Assembly: GCA_964488495.1 (NCBI GenBank)
Contig: CAZAUQ010000004.1
Span: 6,440 to 70,439, forward strand
DNA length: 64,000 bases
Direction: 5' to 3'
Origin: UBA1402 sp964488495
GTDB taxonomy: Bacteria; Bacteroidota; Bacteroidia; Bacteroidales; UBA1402
Made by a program: the position numbers and the translations under genes. This document shows, piece after piece, positions 27,317 to 34,969 of the stretch (its first letter is position 1; each line of letters opens with the position of its first letter). A model generated the notes under the pieces. The model did not search any database, was not told the origin of the DNA, and saw only the letters and a list, made by a program, of their open reading frames with translations.

Positions 27317-28330
27317 TCAGCGATATTTATTTATTACATCAATAATAGCCTGTTTTGCGGGAGTCATAAACGTACAGGGATAGCTCTGCATTCCTCTGGT
27401 TGCTTTCAGACCTTTTTGTTTGTAACGAGCGCGAAGCAATCCGCTAAACAGACGCAAAGATTTGACGGTTTCAAATGTAAGCAACAATTTTCGTTTCTGG
27501 GTGATGCTGCTTTTTTCTTTTGGTTTTCGAATAATTTGTAAAATACGATTTTCGGCTTCTTCCAAAGGAATCTTGTCTTGTTTGGCCAATTCTGCAGCAA
27601 GAATTTCCAGAAAAGCAGAAAATTCCTGTTGGTATTCAGCCGCTGTACTAACCACCGAAATGGGTACCGTAGCTACGGTTGCCGAATCATAGATATGCTC
27701 GCGTGCGCCGTAAAAACTGGGAATAGTAGCGTACTTGCCGTGAATGAGCGAAAAAAGGATAAAATACCATTCTGCCAGATATAAATTTCTAAAAACAGGC
27801 TGCCCGTCATTAATACAGGCCTGGTACATTTTTTTGAAAACAGTGGTTCTGATTACCCCGTACAAATGAGAAGCGTAGCAGTTGTTGTATTGGGCAAGAC
27901 GCAGGGATGCCGTATCAGCCGTAATTTTATGATCAAAATTCCGGATATAACGCGGTGTAAATTCAATATTCTTTTTATGAACTTCAAAGGTCAGATAATG
28001 TCCCTGAGCAACCGAGTAATCAGGGTTTTCCTCCAGAAAATGAATTATTTTATGCACAGCCCCGGGCACGATAAAATCGTCGTCGGCACAAAAAAATACG
28101 TAAGGAGTCTCAATTTTGTTGAGAATTTCATAGATCTTTTTCAAAAATGTTTCCTGTGGAAAGTGCAGATAAGTGATGTCCGGGAAATCAGTAGTAAATG
28201 GAAAGATCTTTGTTGAGGAGTCGGCCACAATAATATCAATATCCGATTTGCCGTAATAATCCAGCAAACGGCGCAGCCTGTCGGGTCTGTTGTGGGCTGG
28301 TATAATGACGCTTACAAGATGTTTCTTCAT
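27317..28330 (-). CDS. TIGR00180-type glycosyltransferase
   Basis: A 337-residue GT2-like enzyme. It has VSVIIPAHNRPDRLRRLLDYY at the start, VADSS, FFCADDDFIVPGA with a DDD metal-binding motif (about residue 99), and the NCYASHLYGVIRTTVF and AEWYFILFSLIHGK segments. These resemble the TIGR00180 glycosyltransferase domain. It is soluble. The start lies 14 bases after the FkbM methyltransferase stop and the end four bases before the next gene. Donor and acceptor are unknown. Confidence 0.75.
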   Translation of the reverse strand: MKKHLVSVIIPAHNRPDRLRRLLDYYGKSDIDIIVADSSTKIFPFTTDFPDITYLHFPQETFLKKIYEILNKIETPYVFFCADDDFIVPGAVHKIIHFLEENPDYSVAQGHYLTFEVHKKNIEFTPRYIRNFDHKITADTASLRLAQYNNCYASHLYGVIRTTVFKKMYQACINDGQPVFRNLYLAEWYFILFSLIHGKYATIPSFYGAREHIYDSATVATVPISVVSTAAEYQQEFSAFLEILAAELAKQDKIPLEEAENRILQIIRKPKEKSSITQKRKLLLTFETVKSLRLFSGLLRARYKQKGLKATRGMQSYPCTFMTPAKQAIIDVINKYR

Positions 28331-28344
28331 GATAGATAGAATAA

Positions 28345-29292
28345 TTAGTGGCTATCGATCTTTGGAGTCTGATTTTTATCTGCCCTTAATACTCCTTTCC
28401 TGAAAAAATGCTCGGTGGAATGAACAAAACAGATATGTCCTTTGGTGACGGAAGCCCTATAACCAAAGCGAGTGACAATGTTCCGGATGTTTTCTTCAGC
28501 TTCAGGTTTGTGGTAAGTACAAACAGCCAGTTTGGGATCATGTTTGTTCAGAAAATTACGGAAGCCCTCCAACGCTTCTTCTTCGAACCCTTCGATGTCC
28601 ATTTTTATCAGGTTGGCAGTCAATCCTGTCTGTTGAATGTAATCATCGAGCGAAAGGGTGTTTTTTTGTTCATCGGTGATTCCTGCCACGTATTTTTCAA
28701 CAATTGAAACCTTGTCGGCATAAGGCTTAAAAGTAAGTTTCAACGCTTTAATCCAATCGGGTGAGCATTCAAACAACACGGCATGTTTTAATTCCTCGAT
28801 GTGATCGAGAGTAATTAATCCTTCAGCCGCTCCTACATCAAACAAAACCTGATCTTTAAAAACATCAGGTGATTCCCAATAGCAATGCGGGGAATCCTTA
28901 TCCTGCTCCAGCATCAGCCTGCGATAATCTCCGGCCATCGTCGTTGAATTAAAGCCCTCCGGCCAGTACAGTTTTTTCCCCTTATGCAACACATAGTGCA
29001 TGTTGTTTGTTGCATCAAAGCCTGTTTCAACAGGAAGCTTTTGGTATTTTTCCACAAAATCACCAAGAAAGATCAGGCGGAATGAGCTCATGTTGAATCG
29101 GTGTTTTTTGAAATAACTTAAGTAATTCTTAAACTCTTCCGATAATTCATTCTGGTACTTGTAATAACCAAGTACCCTTTTTACATGAGGATAATTCCTT
29201 TTAGATTCAAGAATTCTATGCAATAGAATTGTATAGAAAAAAACTCTGATTTTTTCCGGAAATAATCTACGATATACCGAAGTCAGGCTCAT
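28345..29292 (-). CDS. FkbM-family methyltransferase
   Basis: A 315-residue SAM-dependent methyltransferase. The FkbM core spans about 165-290, with VLFDVGAAEGLI (SAM loop), VLFECSPDW and the family hallmark SLDDYIQQTGLTANLIKMDIEG (about 229-250). FkbM proteins O-methylate secondary metabolites and sugars. In glycan loci they usually methylate a sugar hydroxyl. It begins seven bases after the ahcY stop, so both should lie on one transcript. It is one of three methyltransferases in the same run. Confidence 0.9.
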   Translation of the reverse strand: MSLTSVYRRLFPEKIRVFFYTILLHRILESKRNYPHVKRVLGYYKYQNELSEEFKNYLSYFKKHRFNMSSFRLIFLGDFVEKYQKLPVETGFDATNNMHYVLHKGKKLYWPEGFNSTTMAGDYRRLMLEQDKDSPHCYWESPDVFKDQVLFDVGAAEGLITLDHIEELKHAVLFECSPDWIKALKLTFKPYADKVSIVEKYVAGITDEQKNTLSLDDYIQQTGLTANLIKMDIEGFEEEALEGFRNFLNKHDPKLAVCTYHKPEAEENIRNIVTRFGYRASVTKGHICFVHSTEHFFRKGVLRADKNQTPKIDSH

Positions 29293-29299
29293 TGTTCAA

Positions 29300-30715
29300 T
29301 CAATATCTGTAATGCTCTGCCTTATAGGGTCCTTCGATGGGTACGCCCAGGTAGTCTGCCTGTTTTTTGCTGAGTTTGGTCAGTTTTACACCGATGGTTT
29401 CGAGATGGAGTCGGGCAACTTCTTCGTCCAGCTTTTTGGGCAGACGGAAAACAGCGATTTCGTGTTTGTTGGTCCACAATTCAATTTGGGCCAGGGTCTG
29501 GTTACTGAACGAATTGCTCATCACAAACGAAGGATGCCCGGTGGCACAGCCCAGATTGACCAGACGGCCGTCGGCCAACAGGATAATTGAATGACCTTCG
29601 GGGAAAAAGTATTGATCCACCTGTGGTTTAATATTAACCCGTTTAATGCCCGGATAATGCTTTAGTTTGTCCACTTGTATTTCATTGTCGAAGTGACCGA
29701 TGTTACATACGATGGCATTATCTTTCATCCTGATCATGTGATCCATGGTGATAATATCGCAATTGCCTGTGGTGGTAACATAAATATTGCCTTCGTCCAG
29801 GGTTTCTTCGACGGTTTTAACCTCAAAACCTTCCATGGCAGCCTGCAGAGCACAAATAGGATCGATTTCCGTTACAATAACCCTCGATCCGTAGCTTCGC
29901 ATGGAATGGGCACAGCCTTTGCCTACATCTCCGTAACCGCAAACTACCACCACTTTGCCTGCCAGCATTACATCGGTGGCTCTTTTGATTCCGTCGGCCA
30001 ACGATTCCCGGCAACCGTAAAGGTTGTCGAATTTTGATTTGGTCACTGAATCATTCACGTTAAAAGCGGGGAAAAGCAATTCTTTGGATTCGAGCATCTG
30101 GTAAAGACGGTGAACGCCGGTGGTAGTTTCTTCCGAAACGCCTCGGATGTCGTTTATGCGTTTTTTCCAGTAAGATGCATCGGAGTTGAGTACTTCTTTC
30201 AGTATGGCATTCAGTTCAATCTCGTCTTCGGCATCAGCAGCTTTATCTAAAATTGCGGGTTTTTGTTCGGCTTTATAGCCTAAATGTATCATCAGGGTGG
30301 CATCGCCTCCATCGTCCACAATCAGGTTCGGGCCTTTGCCACCGGGGAAATGAAGCGCCTGCAGGGTGCACCACCAATAGTCTTTGAGGGTCTCGCCCTT
30401 CCAGGCAAAAACAGGCACGCCGCCTTCGGCAATGGCAGCTGCGGCATGGTCCTGAGTGGAATAAATATTACAACTGGCCCAGCGAACCTCTGCACCCAAG
30501 GTGGTGAGAGTTTCGATCAATACGGCTGTTTGAATGGTCATGTGCAGTGAACCGGTGATGCGGGCACCCTTTAAAGGTTTGCTTTCACCGTATTTTTGAC
30601 GAATAGCCATCAGGCCGGGCATTTCGTGTTCTGCCAGTTTAATTTCTTTACGGCCGAAATCGGCCAGCTTAATGTCGGCTACTTTGTAAGGAAGCGAAGA
30701 AAAAAGCTCATTCAT
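29300..30715 (-). CDS. ahcY: Adenosylhomocysteinase (SAH hydrolase)
   Basis: Hydrolyses S-adenosylhomocysteine to adenosine and homocysteine, so relieving product inhibition of methyltransferases. It has 471 residues with the expected motifs. These include AGKVVVVCGYGDVGKGCA (NAD Rossmann motif, about 251-268), VIVTEIDP, CNIGHFDNEI and a C-terminal VPIEGPYKAEHYRY tail with the conserved Lys and Tyr. It heads a leftward run in which the next gene, seven bases away, is a methyltransferase. It has its own putative promoter. Confidence 0.96.
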   Translation of the reverse strand: MNELFSSLPYKVADIKLADFGRKEIKLAEHEMPGLMAIRQKYGESKPLKGARITGSLHMTIQTAVLIETLTTLGAEVRWASCNIYSTQDHAAAAIAEGGVPVFAWKGETLKDYWWCTLQALHFPGGKGPNLIVDDGGDATLMIHLGYKAEQKPAILDKAADAEDEIELNAILKEVLNSDASYWKKRINDIRGVSEETTTGVHRLYQMLESKELLFPAFNVNDSVTKSKFDNLYGCRESLADGIKRATDVMLAGKVVVVCGYGDVGKGCAHSMRSYGSRVIVTEIDPICALQAAMEGFEVKTVEETLDEGNIYVTTTGNCDIITMDHMIRMKDNAIVCNIGHFDNEIQVDKLKHYPGIKRVNIKPQVDQYFFPEGHSIILLADGRLVNLGCATGHPSFVMSNSFSNQTLAQIELWTNKHEIAVFRLPKKLDEEVARLHLETIGVKLTKLSKKQADYLGVPIEGPYKAEHYRY

Positions 30716-30770
30716 GATCTGAGTAGGTTATTTGGTTTAATCGATTAATTATTAATACTTTTTTGGCGCA

Positions 30771-30778
30771 CAAAGATA
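30771..30778 (-). promoter_or_regulatory. Putative -7 box for ahcY and the glycan run
   Basis: On the minus strand this reads TATCTTTG, an exact TAnnTTTG match, 55 bases before the ahcY ATG. The upstream spacer is T-rich and no good -33 match was found. Confidence 0.55.
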
Positions 30779-30859
30779 CAAAAAAACGACAAGATGCTTG
30801 TTTTCAAAAATCCGATAAATTTTTATGAAAAAAAATACATTTTTTTGTAGCGTTTTTTT

Positions 30860-30976
30860 TTATTAGACATCTATGGACTTGAGTTTGTGCTTGAAACGAT
30901 TGTGATAGACAACTCTTTTTAATTTCCTCTATATATGCAAACCGTCTCAACGTGAGTTGAGGCGGTTTGGTTTTTT
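30860..30976 (+). ncRNA. Candidate small RNA ending at an orphan terminator
   Basis: Between the divergent ahcY start and the rnr stop there is no rightward gene, yet a strong rightward terminator sits at 30939-30976. The 80 bases before it hold a second imperfect hairpin (GAGTTTGT at 30881 with ACAACTC at 30909, then TTTTT). A ten-codon ATG frame lies at about 30874-30906. No TAnnTTTG box was found upstream, so the 5' end given here is a guess. Confidence 0.3.
30939..30976 (+). terminator. Intrinsic terminator, rightward, with no recognised upstream gene
   Basis: A 13-bp stem (30939-30951 with 30956-30968) has a GTGA loop and is followed by GG and six T residues. One pair is a G-U wobble only in the rightward RNA; in the leftward RNA it would be an A-C mismatch, and no T-tract follows on that side. 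This supports rightward function. Confidence 0.75.
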
Positions 30977-30984
30977 AGTAAAAA

Positions 30985-32727
30985 TTATTCTTCTTCCTGG
31001 TTTATCAACTTAAAGTCTAATTGCCTTTTTTCGAGATTAGCCTTTAAAACCTGCACCTTGACAGGATCTCCCAGTCGATAGACTTTTTTCTCGCGCCTTC
31101 CCCTGAGACAGTAATTTTGTTCGTCAAATTCATAATAATCGTCGTTGAGATCACGCATAGGCACCAGGCCTTCGCATTTATTTTCGGCGATTTCCACAAA
31201 CAGGCCAAAATCTGTAACACCCGAGATGACTCCTTCGTAACTATTACCGATGCGTTCGGACATAAATTCAATTTGTTTGTACTTAACGGAAGCTCTTTCG
31301 GCTTGAGCTGCCGTTATTTCCATATCGGTGCAATGCTGGCATTTTTCTTCCCACTTTTGTTTATTGACACTGCTTCCACCGGACATATAACGTTCCAGCA
31401 GCCGATGTACCATCATATCCGGATAACGGCGTATCGGCGAGGTAAAATGAGTATAGTGATCAAAAGCAAGGCCGTAGTGTCCGATGTTATCGGTAGAATA
31501 AATGGCTTTGGCCATGGCTCGTATGGTTATGGCCGAGATCAGGTCTTCTTCTTTGCGGCCATGTACTTCGTCCAGCAATTGATTGATGGAAGATGCCACG
31601 ACTTTTTTGCCTCCCTGCAGTTTCAGATTATGCCCGAAACGCCTGATAAAACGGGCCACATCTTCGAGTTTATCGGGGTCGGGGCTGTCGTGAATTCTGT
31701 AGACAAAGGTCTTTTTGCCTTTTTTCCCGATGAATTCGGCAACCGTTTTGTTGGCCAAAAGCATAAATTCTTCAATCAGGTTGTTGGCTTCAGTGGGAGT
31801 CCTAAAGTAAATTTCCAGGGGTTTTCCCTTTTCGTCCACTTTAAAACGGACTTCTGAACTCTCAAAACGGATAGCTCCGTTTTTGAAGCGTTTGCTCCTT
31901 AATTTCTTTGCCAATTCATTCAATACACAGATTTCTTCCTGAACGGGATCGGCTTTCCCCTGAATGATTTCCAAGGCTTCTTCGTAGCTCAGGCGCCTGT
32001 CGGAACGAATTACTGTGCGGACAATGCGGTGATTTTTGATCTGTGCGGCCTCGTTCATTTCAAAAACGCAGGAAAAACAGCGTTTTTCTTCATCCGGCCT
32101 GAGCGAACAGAGTCCGTTACTCAAGCGTTCCGGCAGCATGGGAATAGTGCGGTCGACCAGATAAACCGAGGTGGCTCTTTTTTCGGCCTCTTTATCGATG
32201 GCAGTACCTTGTTTCACATAATAAGTGACATCGGCTATGTGGACACCGACTTCCCAGTTGCCGTTAGGCAATTTCCTGAGCGAGAGGGCGTCGTCAAAAT
32301 CTTTCGCATCTTGGGGATCAATGGTAAAGGTACTGACTGCTCTGAAATCTTCCCGATAGGTGTATTCATTCCCGGGAATGAGGTCCGAAAATTCTTCGGC
32401 CGCCTGCAAAGCCTTTTCGGGATAATCTTCGGTAATATCGAATTCTTCGAGAATATTTTCGTAGCTGTCGTGATTGTTGTTGGCAGTTGTGATTTTTTGT
32501 GTGGCAGTTGAGTAGCGATTACCGGCAGCTTTGTTCAAAAAACCTTGTCTGTGGAGTTCTTCCAGAATATCGAAGAGTATGATTTGTTGAGTTTGCCTTT
32601 TCAATCCAAAAGTCCTGGAAAGTTGCAGGTAATCGTATTTTTTTTGACGGTTGTCTTGAAAAAATTGTATAACATCCGATTTCAGGTCTTTTTTTCTGAT
32701 TCGGACATTGGTCTTTTTTTTAGTCAT
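30985..32727 (-). CDS. rnr: RNase R-like 3'-5' exoribonuclease lacking the cold-shock domains
   Basis: A 580-residue homologue of RNase R, which degrades structured RNA from the 3' end. Domain order: a basic start and winged-helix-like segment (about 1-73), a short linker, the RNB catalytic domain from about 125, and an S1 domain (about 490-575). The metal-binding aspartates are intact in TFTIDPQDAKDFDDAL (Asp137, 143, 145, 146, corresponding to E. coli 272, 278, 280, 281). Family members of about 700 residues carry two cold-shock domains between the winged helix and RNB. Here RYSTA (71-75) leads within about eleven residues to HDSYENILEEF, which normally follows the second cold-shock domain. 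The frame is open and clean across the junction. It follows mutL by five bases. Confidence 0.9.
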   Translation of the reverse strand: MTKKKTNVRIRKKDLKSDVIQFFQDNRQKKYDYLQLSRTFGLKRQTQQIILFDILEELHRQGFLNKAAGNRYSTATQKITTANNNHDSYENILEEFDITEDYPEKALQAAEEFSDLIPGNEYTYREDFRAVSTFTIDPQDAKDFDDALSLRKLPNGNWEVGVHIADVTYYVKQGTAIDKEAEKRATSVYLVDRTIPMLPERLSNGLCSLRPDEEKRCFSCVFEMNEAAQIKNHRIVRTVIRSDRRLSYEEALEIIQGKADPVQEEICVLNELAKKLRSKRFKNGAIRFESSEVRFKVDEKGKPLEIYFRTPTEANNLIEEFMLLANKTVAEFIGKKGKKTFVYRIHDSPDPDKLEDVARFIRRFGHNLKLQGGKKVVASSINQLLDEVHGRKEEDLISAITIRAMAKAIYSTDNIGHYGLAFDHYTHFTSPIRRYPDMMVHRLLERYMSGGSSVNKQKWEEKCQHCTDMEITAAQAERASVKYKQIEFMSERIGNSYEGVISGVTDFGLFVEIAENKCEGLVPMRDLNDDYYEFDEQNYCLRGRREKKVYRLGDPVKVQVLKANLEKRQLDFKLINQEEE

Positions 32728-32732
32728 TTTTT

Positions 32733-34682
32733 TTAGTTTAGTCGTTTTGCTATTTCCTGGGCAGATACGCGCAGGATGATTTTTTTGCCCTCCGGAGTGT
32801 GATTCCGAATGGCGCAGTCAAAGAAATGCTGACAAAGATTTTTCATTTCTGTCGGACTCAGTTTTTGTCCGTAGGGTATGGCTGTTGATTTGGCCAAACG
32901 CAGAGCCAGCTTGTCTTTTAATTCGTTCGAAAAGTTGGGCAAAGACTCCATAGAGGCGTCCAGCAAGTCGGTGACAATGGCTACCGGATGTAAACCCTGA
33001 GTATGTTCAGGAATAGCCGTTATCAGGTAGTCTTCGCCGTTTTTTTTGAATTGAAAGCCCAAATTGATTAAATCGCGTTTGATACTCTCAAATTCAATCA
33101 CCCGGTTTTTGTCTAATACCAGGGCTTCGGGAAAAAGCAGGGTTTGCGAAAAAGATTGCCCGGCATCGAGTTGTTTGCTGTATTGTTCGAACAAGACTCT
33201 GGTTTGGGCTCTGTGCTGATCTATCAACAACAGGGCGTCTGCCGTGATCAGGGCAATATAACGGCCGAAAACCTGAAACAGGTTGGAGCCGATTTCTTCT
33301 AAGGTTTCCGAACTTGAAAACAAGGTTTGCAAAGCCTCGATTTGGGCATTTTCATCGAATAGAAGATCGAGCTCGTCTTTTACGAAAGTCTCTTTTTCAT
33401 ACTGAACAGTGGCTACTTGAAGAGAATCTGCAGACGATAATTCTGCAGAGCTTTTGCTTTCAGATTTAAAGTCGCGGTACAATTGTTCCCAATTACTGGT
33501 TTGCTTGTCTTTTCCTGAAAAAGCGGTTCCTGATTTCTGCACATTGTCGCTTTTGCGCTCAAAAGGATTGTAGCTCGGATCAAAAGCCACTTTGGGTGGA
33601 GGAACATCCTTTTCTCCGGTGAATACCCGGATTTGTGGTGCATTCTCTTTGTCAAAATCCAAGGAGGGCACGGCATGAAATTTACCAAGGCTTTGACGTA
33701 TGGCGGCATTTAAAATGGGCCAGATAACTTGTTCGTGTTCAAATTTTACTTCGGTTTTTGTGGGATGAATGTTCACGTCAAGGCTGTCGGGAGCAGCTTC
33801 CAGGTAAACAAAAAAGACCGGTTGATACGCTGCAGGCACCAGGGGTTCAAATACACTCAGAATGGATTTCCTGAAATAAGGGTGTTTTATAAATCGCCGG
33901 TTTACAAAGAAAAACTGTTCGGAGGCTCTTTTGCGCGCTGCATCGGGTGCTCCAACAAAACCACTGATGCGGACGATTTCTGTTTCCACCTCAATGGGGA
34001 ATAATTTTTTGTTGAGTTGTTCTCCGTAAATGGCAACAATGCGTTGTCTCAGTCCTGATGGGAGTAGCCTGAAAATGTTTTCGCCGTTGTGGACCAGGCT
34101 GAGTTGTAAATCAGGATAGGCCAGAGCTATTTGAATGAATTCATTGCGTACGTGTAACCATTCTTTGGCGTTATTGCCCAGAAATTTTCGGCGGGCCGGT
34201 ATGTTATAAAAAAGATTGCGTACCGAAAAACGCGAACCTGAAGCACAAAGCACCGCTTCCTTATTTTCGATTTTAGAGCCTGCTATCAACACTTTGGTAC
34301 CCAATTCGTCTTCCGGCCTTTTGCTGAGTAATTCAACCTGGGCTATCGAAGCTATGGAAGCAAGAGCCTCTCCACGGAAGCCCATGCTGCGAATTTTTAG
34401 TAAATCAGTAGCTACACTCAATTTGGAAGTGGCATGCCTTTCGAAAGCCAGTATGGCGTCTTCGGGCGACATACCCTTGCCGTTGTCTGTTACCTGGATC
34501 AGACTCTTTCCCGCATCCTTGACCAGTACGTCAATCTGACTTGCTCCTGCGTCAATGGCATTTTCCATCAGTTCCTTTACGGCGGAGGCAGGACGTTGAA
34601 TCACCTCGCCGGCGGCAATTTGGTTAGCCACCGATTCCGGTAAAACCCGTATAGTGTTGCCAGCCAAGTTTTTATCCAGCAT
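32733..34682 (-). CDS. mutL: DNA mismatch repair protein MutL
   Basis: A 649-residue GHKL ATPase that couples MutS mismatch recognition to strand removal. The ATPase motifs are clear: AAGEVIQRPASAVKELMENAIDAGAS, TDNGKGM and RSMGFRGEALASIASIA. A variable linker follows (about 350-450), then a C-terminal dimerisation domain with LLIDQHRAQTRVLFEQY. The endonuclease consensus DQHA(X)2E(X)4E is not fully kept: Arg replaces the Ala, and the first Glu position is Thr or Arg depending on the alignment. The late CPHGRP motif is replaced by RNHTPEGK. Nicking activity is therefore doubtful. The start overlaps the preceding small gene by 11 bases. Confidence 0.95.
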   Translation of the reverse strand: MLDKNLAGNTIRVLPESVANQIAAGEVIQRPASAVKELMENAIDAGASQIDVLVKDAGKSLIQVTDNGKGMSPEDAILAFERHATSKLSVATDLLKIRSMGFRGEALASIASIAQVELLSKRPEDELGTKVLIAGSKIENKEAVLCASGSRFSVRNLFYNIPARRKFLGNNAKEWLHVRNEFIQIALAYPDLQLSLVHNGENIFRLLPSGLRQRIVAIYGEQLNKKLFPIEVETEIVRISGFVGAPDAARKRASEQFFFVNRRFIKHPYFRKSILSVFEPLVPAAYQPVFFVYLEAAPDSLDVNIHPTKTEVKFEHEQVIWPILNAAIRQSLGKFHAVPSLDFDKENAPQIRVFTGEKDVPPPKVAFDPSYNPFERKSDNVQKSGTAFSGKDKQTSNWEQLYRDFKSESKSSAELSSADSLQVATVQYEKETFVKDELDLLFDENAQIEALQTLFSSSETLEEIGSNLFQVFGRYIALITADALLLIDQHRAQTRVLFEQYSKQLDAGQSFSQTLLFPEALVLDKNRVIEFESIKRDLINLGFQFKKNGEDYLITAIPEHTQGLHPVAIVTDLLDASMESLPNFSNELKDKLALRLAKSTAIPYGQKLSPTEMKNLCQHFFDCAIRNHTPEGKKIILRVSAQEIAKRLN

Positions 34683-34968
34683 AGCGAGATACTAATAAGT
34701 AAGCCAGGAGGATGATTACGAACAGCACCACAATAATTCTCAGCATCTTGTTGTTATCTTTCCTTTTGGTGCGGCTTCCGCCCGGAACAGCTTCTCTGAA
34801 ACTGCCTCGAATGGTTTTCTCATAATCCTTTTTTAGCTCTTTTTCTTCGATGAGGCCCATTTCTGCTTTCGCTTTTTGTATGCGTTCCTGGCGGGCTTCT
34901 TTTTGAGCATCATAGTAAATGGGCTGATGATCAAATTTTCTGGGCTTGCTTTGTTTGAAAAATGACAT
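34672..34968 (-). CDS. Small membrane protein with C-terminal anchor
   Basis: A 98-residue protein conserved in appearance among Bacteroidota loci of this type, but of unknown function. A charged, Lys/Glu/Arg-rich N-terminal three quarters (FDHQPIYYDAQKEARQERI) is probably helical and cytosolic. A single C-terminal transmembrane helix follows (about 76-94, IIVVLFVIILLAYLLV). It resembles a tail-anchored protein. The ATG at 34968 was chosen because upstream in-frame codons belong to the OstA-like gene, whose stop is one base away. It overlaps the mutL start by 11 bases, so translation may be coupled. Confidence 0.75.
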   Translation of the reverse strand: MSFFKQSKPRKFDHQPIYYDAQKEARQERIQKAKAEMGLIEEKELKKDYEKTIRGSFREAVPGGSRTKRKDNNKMLRIIVVLFVIILLAYLLVSRYAG

Positions 34969-34969
34969 A

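Noticed and set aside
30716..30770. A SAM or SAH riboswitch before ahcY
   Set aside because: The leader from the putative start is only about 50 bases and lacks the paired helices of known SAM/SAH riboswitches.
31117..31857. A 246-codon rightward frame opposite rnr
   Set aside because: Antisense of the RNB domain; low-complexity Phe-rich translation and no start context.
32460..32530. A frameshift explaining the short RNase R
   Set aside because: The reading frame is open across the junction and no cold-shock residues occur in other frames nearby; a clean in-frame absence fits better.
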